This document shows positions 54,350-63,699 of a DNA stretch of 64,000 nt, piece by piece. Within the stretch, counting starts at the first letter, position 1, and every line of letters starts with the position of its first letter. The DNA lies in assembly GCF_001541345.2 (NCBI RefSeq), contig NZ_LMVL02000002.1, forward strand, positions 868,001 through 932,000. Reading direction: 5' to 3'. The stretch is from Gillisella vitis (GTDB lineage Bacteria; Pseudomonadota; Alphaproteobacteria; Rhizobiales; Rhizobiaceae). A program made the translations under genes and the position numbers. Under the pieces are notes generated by a model, which was not told the DNA's origin, did no database searches, and saw only the letters and a program-made list of their open reading frames with translations.

Positions 54350-57307
54350 TCAAGCCCGCTTTGCCCGCTGTTGCTGGTCTTTCAAAAGACGCATGACCGC
54401 TTCCGGGCCGACCGGAGCGCCGTAAAGGAAGCTCTGGCCGTAATGGCAGCCCATCTGCGCCAGTTCGTCGCCGTCATCCTCGCTGGCTATGCCTTCCGCC
54501 ACGACATCCATGCCCATGTCCTTGGCCATCCCGATCACCGAGCGCAACAGGATATTGCGGCGCTCGCTGGTGTCGGTCACCAGTTCCCGGTCGAGTTTGA
54601 GCGTATCGAAGGGAAAGCGGGTCAGATAGGACAGTGAGGAATAGCCGGTGCCGAAATCATCCAAGGCGAGACTGAGCCCGATATCCTTCAGCTTTTCCAG
54701 CACCAGCCGTGCCTGTTCGGGATTTTCGACCACGACGGATTCGGTCAGTTCCAGTTTCAGCCGGGCCGGATTGCAATTGACTCGGCTGAGCAGGCTGCGG
54801 ATATCGGTATAGAGCGTGTTGTTGATCAGCTGGGCGCTGGACAGGTTGACGGAGACGAAAATCGGCATTTCGCCCGTCTGTTTCTCCCATTCGACCAGAT
54901 CCGTTGCTGCCCGCTCCAGCGCGAACATGCCGAGTGGCATGATAAGGTCGCAGCTTTCCGCCAGGGGGATGAATTCGGAAGGGGAGATCGTGCCGCGCTT
55001 GGGATGCTCCCAGCGCATCAGCGCTTCGAAACCGGCCAGTTCCTCGTCCTCCAGCCGCACAATCGGCTGATAGACCATGGTTAGCTCACCACGCTCGACG
55101 GCGCGGGCAAGTTCAGTTTCCAGTTGCAGCTTTTCCGAGACAGTGCCCCGGAAGGCCGGGCGGAACGGCTCTACCTTGTTGCCGCCGCCGCGCTTGGCGC
55201 GGTACATGGCAAGCTCGGCATCCGACAGTAGTCCGGCGGCGCTCTCCTGCTGGTCCACCCAGGACACCAGGCCGATGGAGGCCGTCAGGTTGATTTCGCG
55301 ATTGGCGAAACTGATCGGCACCATGATCGCCTTGCTGACCGCATCGGCGAAATCAGCGACCTTGGCCGGGTCGCGCTCGGAAATCAGGATCAGGCCGAAC
55401 TGGTCACCCGAAAGCCGGGCCAGCGTATCCTGCGGCTTCAACAGGCGGCGTAGCCGCCGGGTCAGCGCGATCAGAATATTGTCTCCGGCGGAAATGCCGA
55501 GCATATCGTTGACCCGACCGAAATTGTCGATGTCGACGATCATCACAGTCGGTCGCACCGTATCGGCGGTGGCGGTCACGGTCAAAAGCGTCTGCAAACG
55601 GTCCAGAAACACTTCCCGGTTTGGTAATCCGGTGAGATTGTCGTTGATCGCATCCTGCAACAGCCGGTCGACGGTGTTTTTCTGTTCGGTGACATCGGCA
55701 ATCGTGCCGATGCAGCGGATGATTTCGCCGTTGGCTCCTAATACGGGTCTGGCGCGAATATGCAGCCAGTGGAAATGCCCGTCATCGGCGCGGATGCGGA
55801 ATTCGTGGTTCAGCCGCCCGCGCTTGTGTTCCAGCAGCACATCCAGCGTGGCGCGAAACCGGTCGCGGTCATCGGGGTGCAGGCTGGGGATCCAGTTGCG
55901 GGCAGCCCCGTGCAGCGCGCCGTGGCTAAGACCCAGCCGGGTGGAAATATCGGGAATGGTCACCACCCGGTCGCGGGCCACATCCCAGTCCCAGACAATG
56001 TCGCCAGCCCCGGTCAGCGCCAGGGATTGCCGCTCCAGATCGGAAAACAGACCCTGGTTATAGCCGCCGCCCGCAAAGGCGTGCTGCATGACGGTAAAGC
56101 CGATCAGCAGTACGATCAGCACCAGCGCGCCGCCATGGGCAGGTTGGATGATGTCATTGGATAGCCGCCCGGTCACCGTCATCCAGCCGGCAATCAGCCA
56201 GACGATGATCAGCGTCCAGGTCGGCACCAGCAAGATGGCGCGGTCATAGCGGTTGAAGCCGAGATAGACGATCAGCGCGATCCCCGCCGTGGCCGTCAGC
56301 GCAAAGGACAGGCGGGCAATGCCGGCGGCAATCGACGGATCGTAGATTGCCACGCCAAACAGCAGCACCAGGCCCAAGATCCAGGCAAAGGTCGCGTAGC
56401 CGAGGTTCACATGCCAGCGATTGAGGTTGAGATAGGTAAAGAGAAAGATCACGAAGCCGGACGCCAGACCCACTTCAGCCCCGGCTCGCCAGATCTGCTC
56501 GCTATGGGTGGTGATGCTGATCAGTTTGCCAAGGAAACCGAAATCGACGCAGATATAGGCAAGCACTGCCCAGGCCAGCGAGGCCGCAGCGGGCAGCATG
56601 GATGTGCCACGCACCACGAACAGAATGGTCAGGAACACCGCCAGCAGGCCGGAAATGCCCAGCACGATGCCGCGATAGAGCGTGAACGAGTTGATCGTAT
56701 CCTTATAGGCATCCGGCTCCCACAGGTAAATCTGCGGCAGGTTTGGCGTGGCCAGTTCGGCAACGAACGTCACCACCGCGCCCGGATTGAGAGTGATGCG
56801 AAACACGTCCGCATCGTCGCTCGGCACCCGGTCCAGCGAAAATCCTTCGCTGGGGGTAATGGAAATGATCCGCTGCGAGCCGAGATCAGGCCAGAACACC
56901 TTGGAATTGACGAGACGATAGTGCGGCGCGACAATCACTCGCTCCAACTGCTCGTCGGACACATTGGCGAGCGCGAACACCGCCCAATCGCCCTGGTGCT
57001 GCGGCGAAGAGGCGCGCACTTCGATGCGGCGCCGGATACCATCGGCGCCAGCGGCCGTGGAGACCTGAAACGCCTCGCCTTGGTTAAGATGGATTTCCGT
57101 CGTCGCGGTCAGGTCGAGCGCGGTATCGTCACGCGAGATTTTCACCGGTTCGGCGGCATGGCTCACGCCCGCGCCAAACCCCGTCAGCGCCAGGACCAGG
57201 ACGAGGAGGCCAGCAGCAAGCCGCAACAGGCCCGGATTGGATAAGGCCTGTTTCCGCTCAAAAAAACGCTGGGAATTGGCCCCTGATGAGTATCTGAATA
57301 TATTCAT
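54350..57307 (-). CDS. 7TM-PAS-degenerate GGDEF-EAL cyclic-di-GMP phosphodiesterase
   Basis: 985-residue membrane protein. A signal peptide and a beta-rich periplasmic domain (about residues 45-205) lead to seven membrane helices (210-420), an arrangement like 7TMR-DISM receptors. A PAS domain (about 430-550, GDIVWDWDVARDRVV), a GGDEF domain (about 565-730) and an EAL domain (about 735-975, FEALMRWEHP, DDFGTGYSS) follow. The GGDEF motif reads LSGDQF, so cyclase activity is probably lost and the protein is expected to act as a phosphodiesterase. The ATG overlaps the GNAT gene's stop (ATGA). Confidence 0.93.
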   Translation of the reverse strand: MNIFRYSSGANSQRFFERKQALSNPGLLRLAAGLLVLVLALTGFGAGVSHAAEPVKISRDDTALDLTATTEIHLNQGEAFQVSTAAGADGIRRRIEVRASSPQHQGDWAVFALANVSDEQLERVIVAPHYRLVNSKVFWPDLGSQRIISITPSEGFSLDRVPSDDADVFRITLNPGAVVTFVAELATPNLPQIYLWEPDAYKDTINSFTLYRGIVLGISGLLAVFLTILFVVRGTSMLPAAASLAWAVLAYICVDFGFLGKLISITTHSEQIWRAGAEVGLASGFVIFLFTYLNLNRWHVNLGYATFAWILGLVLLFGVAIYDPSIAAGIARLSFALTATAGIALIVYLGFNRYDRAILLVPTWTLIIVWLIAGWMTVTGRLSNDIIQPAHGGALVLIVLLIGFTVMQHAFAGGGYNQGLFSDLERQSLALTGAGDIVWDWDVARDRVVTIPDISTRLGLSHGALHGAARNWIPSLHPDDRDRFRATLDVLLEHKRGRLNHEFRIRADDGHFHWLHIRARPVLGANGEIIRCIGTIADVTEQKNTVDRLLQDAINDNLTGLPNREVFLDRLQTLLTVTATADTVRPTVMIVDIDNFGRVNDMLGISAGDNILIALTRRLRRLLKPQDTLARLSGDQFGLILISERDPAKVADFADAVSKAIMVPISFANREINLTASIGLVSWVDQQESAAGLLSDAELAMYRAKRGGGNKVEPFRPAFRGTVSEKLQLETELARAVERGELTMVYQPIVRLEDEELAGFEALMRWEHPKRGTISPSEFIPLAESCDLIMPLGMFALERAATDLVEWEKQTGEMPIFVSVNLSSAQLINNTLYTDIRSLLSRVNCNPARLKLELTESVVVENPEQARLVLEKLKDIGLSLALDDFGTGYSSLSYLTRFPFDTLKLDRELVTDTSERRNILLRSVIGMAKDMGMDVVAEGIASEDDGDELAQMGCHYGQSFLYGAPVGPEAVMRLLKDQQQRAKRA

Positions 57308-57918
57308 GAATAGAGTTTTTTGCCGGAAACGGCACCAGGTTCCGCCAGAAGCGAGTAGATCGCATGATCTCTCCACTGTCCGTTGATGTTCAAATATCCG
57401 CGCAACAGACCTTCCCGTTCAAAACCGGCCCGCTCCAGCAGCCGGATGCTTTTATCATTGTCAGGAATACAGGCGGCTTCGATACGATGCAACTCAAGTT
57501 CCTTGAAGATATACGGTTTTGCCAATTGAAGTGCGGCAAACATATGGCCTTGGCCAGCGAAACGTTCGCCCATCCAATATCCGATCATACAGGCCTGGGA
57601 GACGCCACGCCGGATCAGGCCGATGGTCAGCCCGCCCATCAGCACAGCGTCGCTTTCGCGAAACAGAAAAAACGGCACGGCCAATCCACAGGCATATTCC
57701 TGGGCATTGCGCATGACACGCGATCGAAAGGCGCTTTCGGTCAGCTCGTCCGGACGCCAGAGCGGCTCCCAGGGCTGAAGAAAGGCCCGGCTTTCAGACC
57801 GCAACCTGTACCATTGATTATAATCGCCATTGCGCGGCAGCCGCAGCAGACGTGTTCCGTCACGCAGTTCAGGCCGTTCCGGCTGGCGCGACAGAAACCC
57901 GAACACAGACCGCGTCAT
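57304..57918 (-). CDS. GNAT family N-acetyltransferase (RimJ/RimL-like)
   Basis: 204-residue acetyltransferase of the RimJ/RimL type: motif A region IGYWMGERFAGQGHMFAALQLAKPYIF (acetyl-CoA loop) and LHRIEAACIPDNDKSIRLLERAGFEREGLLRGYLNINGQW. Likely substrate is the N-terminal amine of a ribosomal protein or a small molecule. Its last bases overlap the 7TM-EAL gene by 4, so the two are translationally coupled; no functional link is known. Confidence 0.92.
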   Translation of the reverse strand: MTRSVFGFLSRQPERPELRDGTRLLRLPRNGDYNQWYRLRSESRAFLQPWEPLWRPDELTESAFRSRVMRNAQEYACGLAVPFFLFRESDAVLMGGLTIGLIRRGVSQACMIGYWMGERFAGQGHMFAALQLAKPYIFKELELHRIEAACIPDNDKSIRLLERAGFEREGLLRGYLNINGQWRDHAIYSLLAEPGAVSGKKLYS

Positions 57919-58056
57919 TTGTCATACCCCCACCCAAACAGTTACGGTTCCCACTCCACCGAATGCAGGAGGAATTGCGGGAACCTGCTGAAAGATATGG
58001 CTCAAGCCGAAGGGCTAGCCCAGCTGCCAGTCCATCAGCCGGATTGAGCAATCGCC

Positions 58057-59361
58057 TCAGCCACGCGCCGCCTTCAACACCGTGTCGCGCGATCCCGACA
58101 GGGCGGAAAGAATGTCTTCCATGGGCGCCAATTGTTCGAGCGGACCGATGGCTGACAATGTCGGCGGGTTGCCATCGAAGAACAACCGTCCGGCAAGATC
58201 CGTCAACCGGTCGACGGTAATGCTTTCCAGCCGTTCCATCAGTTCCGGATTGGAAATCGGCCGACCATAAAGCATCATCTGCCGGGCGATCTGTCCGGCG
58301 CGGGCCGCAGGGCTTTCCTGACCCATCAGCAATTGCGCCCGGATCTGGGTGCGGGACCGGTCGATTTCCTGCTGCTCGATCCGCTCTGCCGATTTGCGCA
58401 GCTCTTCGATGATGACAGGCACCAGTTCCGGCAGGTTTTCGCCGCCGGTCGCGGCATGAATGCCGAAAATGCCGGTATCGGAAAAGCCCCAGTGAAAGGC
58501 ATAGACCGAATAACAGAGACCGCGAAATTCGCGTACTTCCTGAAACAGCCGCGAGGACATGCCGCCGCCGAGGATATTGGCCAGAATCTGCGAGGCGTAG
58601 AAATCGCGCGCATGATAGGCGCGGCCCTCGAAACCAAGCAAAAGCTGGGTGTCCATCAGGTCGCGGCTTTCGCGCACCTCGCCGCCGGTATAGCGGGCAG
58701 GGGTGATCAGCGGCGAGACGGCAGGCTTGGTGCGCAGCGTGCTGAAACGGTCTTCCACCTGGCGCACGAAGCTTTCATGGTCGACGGCGCCAGCCGCCAC
58801 CACGAACATCCGGTCGGTGGTATAGTTGCGGGCAAGATAGGTGCGGATCTGATCGCTGGTGAAGCCATCCACGGTCTGCGGGGTACCGAGAATGCCGCGC
58901 CCGACGATCTGGTCACGGAAAGCAGTTTCGGCAAAACGGTCGAAGACGACATCATCGGGCGTATCGAAGGCCGCGCCGATTTCCTGCAGGATCACATGCT
59001 TTTCACGGATCAACTCTTCGTCATCGAAGGCCGAATCAGTGAGGATGTCAGCAAGAATATCGACGGCCAGCGGCACATCGTCCTTCAGAACCCGGGCATA
59101 ATAGGAGGTTGTTTCGGTCGATGTCGCGGCATTCAATTCGCCGCCGACATTCTCGATTTCCTCGGCGATCTGGCGGGCGCTACGCCGTTTGGTGCCCTTG
59201 AAAGCCATGTGTTCGAGAAGATGGGCAATGCCATGTTCCTCGGCGGTTTCATCGCGCGAACCGGATTTGACCCAGACGCCCAGCGCGACGCTTTCCAGAT
59301 GCGGCATTTTCTCGGTAACGACCGTCAGCCCCGAAGGCAGGCGGGTGCACTCAACATTCAT
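58057..59361 (-). CDS. M16 family zinc peptidase (processing-peptidase-like)
   Basis: 434-residue pitrilysin-fold metallopeptidase related to mitochondrial processing peptidase beta. The catalytic HGIAHLLEHMAFKG (HxxEH) and downstream EIENVGGELNAATSTETTSYYARVL with the third zinc ligand Glu are intact. It forms two half-barrels and works on peptides in the cytoplasm or periplasm. It starts 20 bp after thrC in the thrC-M16-GNAT-EAL group, whose order is common in rhizobia. Confidence 0.95.
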   Translation of the reverse strand: MNVECTRLPSGLTVVTEKMPHLESVALGVWVKSGSRDETAEEHGIAHLLEHMAFKGTKRRSARQIAEEIENVGGELNAATSTETTSYYARVLKDDVPLAVDILADILTDSAFDDEELIREKHVILQEIGAAFDTPDDVVFDRFAETAFRDQIVGRGILGTPQTVDGFTSDQIRTYLARNYTTDRMFVVAAGAVDHESFVRQVEDRFSTLRTKPAVSPLITPARYTGGEVRESRDLMDTQLLLGFEGRAYHARDFYASQILANILGGGMSSRLFQEVREFRGLCYSVYAFHWGFSDTGIFGIHAATGGENLPELVPVIIEELRKSAERIEQQEIDRSRTQIRAQLLMGQESPAARAGQIARQMMLYGRPISNPELMERLESITVDRLTDLAGRLFFDGNPPTLSAIGPLEQLAPMEDILSALSGSRDTVLKAARG

Positions 59362-59381
59362 GGTCTATCTTTCCGCGTTTC

Positions 59382-60779
59382 TTAAGCACCGGCGCGCGAG
59401 TGAGCGGAGATGAATGCCTCCACCACATCGAGCTCGCCAGCAAGGACGTCGAAACGCTCCTCCCTATCCATGAGATCAGCAAGCCACGTCGGAAGCGCGG
59501 GGTCAATACCCGATGCCGATTTTACCGCCGCCGGAAATTTGGCGGGATGGGCGGTGGCCAGCGTCACCATCGGGCTTTGCGGCTTTTCGAATTTCGATGC
59601 GACCACCACGCCGCAAGCCGTATGGGGATCAAGCAGATAGCCGGTTTCAGCCAAAGTGGTGGCGATGGTCTTGGCGACCTCCTTTTCCGTGGCGCGTCCG
59701 GCCCGGAACAGTTTTCGGATGGTTTTGAGCGTGTCCGGCTTGATCTCGAAAGCGCCGGATTGCTTGAGGGACGCCATCTGCGAACGGATCTCGCCAGCAT
59801 TGCGGTCGCTGGCTTCAAACAGCAGGCGCTCGAAATTCGACGATATCTGGATATCCATTGATGGCGAGCTGGTGGCCATCACGCCGCGCATCTCGTAGCG
59901 ACCGGTTTTCAGCGTGCGGGCCAGGATGTCGTTGTCATTGGTGGCAATCACCAGCTTGTCGATGGGCAGGCCCATTTCGCGCGCCACATAGCCCGCGAAA
60001 ATATCGCCGAAATTGCCGGTTGGCACGGTGAAGGATATTTTGCGGTCCGGTCCCCCCAGAGAAAGGGCCGCGGTAAAATAATAGACCACCTGGGCCATGA
60101 TCCGTGCCCAGTTGATCGAATTGACGCCGGATAGCTGCACCTTGTCGCGAAAAGCGACATGGTTGAACATGGCTTTGACTAGGTCCTGGCAATCGTCGAA
60201 ATTGCCTTCGATGGCCACCGCCCGGACATTCCCGGCCTTGGATGTGGTCATCTGCCGCTGTTGCACGGGCGAGACCTTGCCCTTGGGAAACAGGATGAAC
60301 ATGTCGATATTATCAAGTCCGGCAAAGGCATCGATGGCCGCCCCGCCGGTGTCGCCCGAGGTGGCCCCGACAATGGTGGCGCGCTGTCCGCGCTCGCGCA
60401 GAACGTGATCCATCAGCCGGCCAAGCAATTGCATGGCGACATCCTTAAAGGCCAGCGTCGTGCCGTGGAACAGTTCAAGAATATAGGAATTCGGCCCGGT
60501 CTGCACCAAAGGCGCGACAGCAGGATGGCGGAAGGTGGCATAGGCGTCATGGATCATCGCCTGAAGGGCATCATCCTTGATTTCGCCGTCCACGAAGGGT
60601 TTCAGCACGGCGAATGCGACCTCCTGATAGGTCTTGCCACGCAGCGCCCGGATGTCGCGCTTGCGCATTTTCGGCCATTCGCGGGGCAGGTAAAGGCCAC
60701 CGTCACGGGCAAGGCCTGCCAGAAGCGCGTCGCAAAAATTGAGAGCGGGCGCCTCGCCGCGAGTGGAAATAAAGTCCAT
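59382..60779 (-). CDS. thrC: Threonine synthase
   Basis: PLP enzyme converting O-phosphohomoserine to threonine, following ThrB. 465 residues; the PLP Lys lies in ELFHGTTLAFKDVAMQLLG and VGATSGDTGGAAIDAFAG is the phosphate-binding block. FTVPTGNFGDIFAGYVAREMG is a further family signature. N-terminal MDFISTRGEAPALNFCDALLAGLARDGGLYLP is typical. Followed by the M16 peptidase. Confidence 0.96.
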   Translation of the reverse strand: MDFISTRGEAPALNFCDALLAGLARDGGLYLPREWPKMRKRDIRALRGKTYQEVAFAVLKPFVDGEIKDDALQAMIHDAYATFRHPAVAPLVQTGPNSYILELFHGTTLAFKDVAMQLLGRLMDHVLRERGQRATIVGATSGDTGGAAIDAFAGLDNIDMFILFPKGKVSPVQQRQMTTSKAGNVRAVAIEGNFDDCQDLVKAMFNHVAFRDKVQLSGVNSINWARIMAQVVYYFTAALSLGGPDRKISFTVPTGNFGDIFAGYVAREMGLPIDKLVIATNDNDILARTLKTGRYEMRGVMATSSPSMDIQISSNFERLLFEASDRNAGEIRSQMASLKQSGAFEIKPDTLKTIRKLFRAGRATEKEVAKTIATTLAETGYLLDPHTACGVVVASKFEKPQSPMVTLATAHPAKFPAAVKSASGIDPALPTWLADLMDREERFDVLAGELDVVEAFISAHSRAGA

Positions 60780-61026
60780 GCCAGTATCCTCGGTCTAAAG
60801 GTCATGCCCGGTCTAAAGTTTGATGGCCGCCACAATGATTCAGAGTCTTGCCGATGCTTTGCCGAAAATTGCAACAAAGCACGCGCTAGCTGATCGATTT
60901 TTTGCCACGTCGCTGGTATAGACCATCGCCAACCGATAAGGAAAGGCTGATTACGGGAGATTTTCCTGTTTCCAGCCGCATCCTCCACGCGGTGAGACGA
61001 AGTCATGATGCAGAAGGTGTGACCCG

Positions 61027-61713
61027 GTGTTTCAATCTATAATGCGCGGCTCGTCCGCCCCATCTCAGGTTAATAATTTGGCTCAGGTTAATAAGTCGGC
61101 TCTGGTTATTGTTCCGGTCCTGGCCGTTTTTCTGGCCGGTTGCAATACCAGCGGCTCCGGGGCCAGCTCCAGTTCCGGCGCCAGTGGCGGCGGCCTGTTC
61201 AGCTCTAATGCCACGACATCGGTCTCCGGTGCCGCCACGGCGGGCGCCCCGGCAGCGTCTTCTGGCGCTGTGGTTCAGGCCGTCTGCCCGAAAATCTCGC
61301 TGCGTGACGGTACCTCCTTCTACCGCACCTATGCCAAGTCGGGGTCCAAGGACCCGCAGGACGTGGTGTTCCAGGCCTCGCTTGCCGAAACCACCCGCGC
61401 CTGCACCCAGTCCGACACCACGCTGACCGTCAAGGTCCAGGTGGCGGGTCGGTTGGTGGCGGGTCCGCAGGGTCATGCCGGATCGATCAACATGCCGATC
61501 CGGGTTGCCGTTGTCGATGGCGATACGGTAGTGTCCTCGGAACTGGTGCCGTTTACCGCCAACCTCGCCAGTGCCGATCAGCCGGCCCAGTTCCTGTTTA
61601 GCCGCGATATCACCATGGCTGCCAATGCCACGGCGGCGACGCAGATCTTTGTCGGCTTCGATGAAGGTCCGGCCAAGACCACGGGCAAGCCATCCGGCAA
61701 AAAGCATAAATAA
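61027..61713 (+). CDS. Putative lipoprotein with Ser/Gly-rich linker
   Basis: 228-residue exported protein. A hydrophobic leader ends in the lipobox VFLAGC at about residue 39, followed by a Ser/Gly/Ala-rich linker and a C-terminal domain with KISLRDGTSFYRTYAKSG and DTTLTVKVQVAGRLVAG. I do not recognise a named family. The start is the GTG at 61027, after AGAAGG; ATG 61042 is the alternative. An 18-bp tandem repeat (61064-61099) encodes SQVNNLAQVNK. Ends at a good terminator. Confidence 0.75.
   Translation: MFQSIMRGSSAPSQVNNLAQVNKSALVIVPVLAVFLAGCNTSGSGASSSSGASGGGLFSSNATTSVSGAATAGAPAASSGAVVQAVCPKISLRDGTSFYRTYAKSGSKDPQDVVFQASLAETTRACTQSDTTLTVKVQVAGRLVAGPQGHAGSINMPIRVAVVDGDTVVSSELVPFTANLASADQPAQFLFSRDITMAANATAATQIFVGFDEGPAKTTGKPSGKKHK
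61064..61099. repeat. Two 18-bp tandem repeats in the lipoprotein leader
   Basis: CTCAGGTTAATAATTTGG and CTCAGGTTAATAAGTCGG follow one another directly, within the coding sequence before the lipobox. Confidence 0.8.
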
Positions 61714-61725
61714 GCCTGTCAGGCA

Positions 61726-61763
61726 CGACAGCGCCGCGTCACCTATGGTGCTCGGCGCTGTCG
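61726..61763 (+). terminator. Terminator after the lipoprotein gene
   Basis: Eleven-bp perfect stem CGACAGCGCCG (61726-61736) / CGGCGCTGTCG (61753-61763) with a 16-base loop, followed by CTCTTTCT, 13 bp past the stop. Confidence 0.8.
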
Positions 61764-61891
61764 CTCTTTCTGTGTGTTGAGCATTTCAGCAGAAGCGCGA
61801 AACGGTTTTGTGTTCGCAAATACGTAAAAACAAGGACGCCGCACGCTCTTGATGTTTTCATGAATAGCGGCGCGGCAATGGTAGGTCCGGC

Positions 61892-62818
61892 ATGAGGGTC
61901 ACGGTCATTCGCAATCCTGTGGCGGGCGGTGCTCATAGATGGCCTGCCACGGCCCGTGCCCTTGCGGAGATTTTTCCCGGCTATTCGCTGGTCGAAACCG
62001 TCAGGGGTATGACGGGTCCCCAGGTGCGCGCCGCTGTCGCGCCGGAAACCGATCTGGTCCTGGCGGTGGGTGGCGATGGCACGGTTGGCCAGGCTGTGGA
62101 CGGTCTGCTGACGTCGCTTTATCCACAAACCGCCTTTGCCTTCCTGCCGGGCGGCACGGGCGCGGATTTTTCCCGCAATTTTGATTGGCCCGCGACGACC
62201 GAGCGCCAATTGCAGGCGATTGCTACGGCCGCCCCGCGCCGTATCGATGTCGGGGTTCTGCAAAGCCATGTGGGCGGTGGCGAGGTGAAGACCACGCATT
62301 TCATCAATGTCGCCAGTACCGGCGTCTCGGGCGAGATCGTCGCGGCGATCGAGGCAAACCGTGGCCCCTCGCGTCTGCCGGCTTTTCTGCGCTATCGGCT
62401 GATGTCATTGGTGCGCATCGCCCGCTACAGGGGCGCATCCCTGCGTATCTCAGTGGATGGAAAGCGCGTTTATGACGGCGCGGTTCTTGTGGCCGCCGTT
62501 ACCAATGGCGGCTGGTTTGGCGCCGGTGTGCGCGCCGCGCCGCAGGCTTTGCTGGACGATGGCCAACTCGATCTGGTCTTTGCGCGCCATTGCGGGGCCA
62601 TTGGCAATCTGAAGATCTTTGCGGCTTTCGCGAATGGCAGTCACGCGAATTTGTCCGCGATCAAAACCCATCGCGGCCAGGTGATCGACATTGAGCCGCA
62701 CGGCAAGATCCCCATGGCCGAGGCCGATGGCGAAGTGATCAGGCCCGGCGCATTGCGCTTCAGCATTCTGCCGCAGGCGCTCACCGTTCGCCTCCCACCC
62801 GCTGTGGCGCCTGGGTGA
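61892..62818 (+). CDS. Diacylglycerol kinase / lipid kinase catalytic domain protein
   Basis: 308-residue protein of the DAGK/YegS fold: N-terminal VTVIRNPVAGGAHRWP, LVLAVGGDGTVGQAVDGLL (GGDGT nucleotide-binding motif), and LPGGTGADFSRNF. The second domain includes DVGVLQSHVGGG and NVASTGVSGEIV, and DGQLDLVFA in the C-terminal part. The family phosphorylates diacylglycerol, sphingolipid or related lipids. Substrate unknown; a role in lipid turnover is inferred. ATG 61892. Confidence 0.9.
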   Translation: MRVTVIRNPVAGGAHRWPATARALAEIFPGYSLVETVRGMTGPQVRAAVAPETDLVLAVGGDGTVGQAVDGLLTSLYPQTAFAFLPGGTGADFSRNFDWPATTERQLQAIATAAPRRIDVGVLQSHVGGGEVKTTHFINVASTGVSGEIVAAIEANRGPSRLPAFLRYRLMSLVRIARYRGASLRISVDGKRVYDGAVLVAAVTNGGWFGAGVRAAPQALLDDGQLDLVFARHCGAIGNLKIFAAFANGSHANLSAIKTHRGQVIDIEPHGKIPMAEADGEVIRPGALRFSILPQALTVRLPPAVAPG

Positions 62819-62855
62819 ATGAGCGCTGACGCTTTCAAAAACCTGGAAACAAACT

Positions 62856-63545
62856 CTAGATCACATGGTCCCATTCGGCCATGGCGGCAATCACTGCTGG
62901 CAGGTCCATCATCCGGGCGATGACGGTTTCCGCACCGGCTTCGGTCAGGCGGTCGGCATGGGAGGGATAGGTGTGGGACGCGCCGGTAAAGCCGACGACC
63001 CGCATGCCTGCGGCGCGGGCGGCATGGACGCCGTGCACGCTGTCTTCCACCACCACGCAATTTTGCGGCTTGACGTTGAACTGGGCGGCGCCATGCAGAT
63101 AGATATCCGGCTTCGGCTTGACCCGGTCAGCGCCGAGATCCTTGGCGGAATAGACATGGGGTGCGAAAAATTCCTTGAGGCCGACCTTGGTCAGCATCAT
63201 GTCCAGCCGCTGGGACGACGAATTGGAGCAGATGCAGCGCGGCCCTTGCAGACGTGACAGGGCGTAGGTGACTCCTTCCACCAGCTTGACCTCGCGGGCC
63301 AGCCGCTGGTCCAACAGGGCTTCCGACTTGTCGATAAGGCTGGCCGAGAGCGGAATATCCACTTCCTTCTCAATGGTCATCAGGATGTTTTTCCAGGTCA
63401 TGCCGGAAAATCGCTCGCCCATTTCCTCGACGGAAATCGGATAACCGGCCTCGGTCAGCAGCTTGGATTCCACCTTGGCGGCAATGATTTCGGAATCGAC
63501 GAGCACGCCGTCACAATCGAAAAGGGTGAGGTCGAAGCCAGCCAT
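62856..63545 (-). CDS. HAD-superfamily phosphatase (HAD-IA)
   Basis: 229-residue HAD hydrolase: nucleophile motif TLFDCDGVLVDSE, motif II CICSNSSSQ, motif III Lys in GADRVKPKPDIYLH, and motif IV VVVEDSVHGVHAARAAG. Related to phosphoglycolate phosphatase/beta-phosphoglucomutase. Starts at ATG 63545, 63551 or 63554 are possible; AGGA spacing favours 63545. It is divergent from the GntR gene across a spacer with two identical palindromes. Confidence 0.9.
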   Translation of the reverse strand: MAGFDLTLFDCDGVLVDSEIIAAKVESKLLTEAGYPISVEEMGERFSGMTWKNILMTIEKEVDIPLSASLIDKSEALLDQRLAREVKLVEGVTYALSRLQGPRCICSNSSSQRLDMMLTKVGLKEFFAPHVYSAKDLGADRVKPKPDIYLHGAAQFNVKPQNCVVVEDSVHGVHAARAAGMRVVGFTGASHTYPSHADRLTEAGAETVIARMMDLPAVIAAMAEWDHVI

Positions 63546-63609
63546 GCTCATCATATCCTGTTGTCGGGGGAAATGCCTGACTACACGATACGGAGGTAAA
63601 GAACAATTG

Positions 63610-63658
63610 CGCAGATCTGCCGAATGTTCATGGTCCAGATGTTCAGGGCAGATCTGCG
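63610..63658. promoter_or_regulatory. Twin GCAGATCTGC palindromes in the HAD-GntR spacer
   Basis: The perfect palindrome GCAGATCTGC occurs at 63611-63620 and 63648-63657, 37 bp centre to centre. The flanks CGCAGATCTGCC (63610-63621) and GGCAGATCTGCG (63647-63658) are inverted to each other. Placement suggests an operator for the adjacent GntR gene or a LuxR-type regulator. Confidence 0.5.
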
Positions 63659-63699
63659 TCTCTCTCGACAAATTTTCCCCTTCAGCCTAATCAGGAGAC

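Noticed and set aside
60790..60819. Two CGGTCTAAAG copies upstream of thrC
   Set aside because: Short 10-mer pair 20 bp apart; could be an operator, but there is no supporting context and the match is too short to call.
62119..62127. TTATCCACA, an exact DnaA-box consensus
   Set aside because: Single copy inside the lipid-kinase coding region with no cluster or AT-rich unwinding sequence; likely chance, not an origin.
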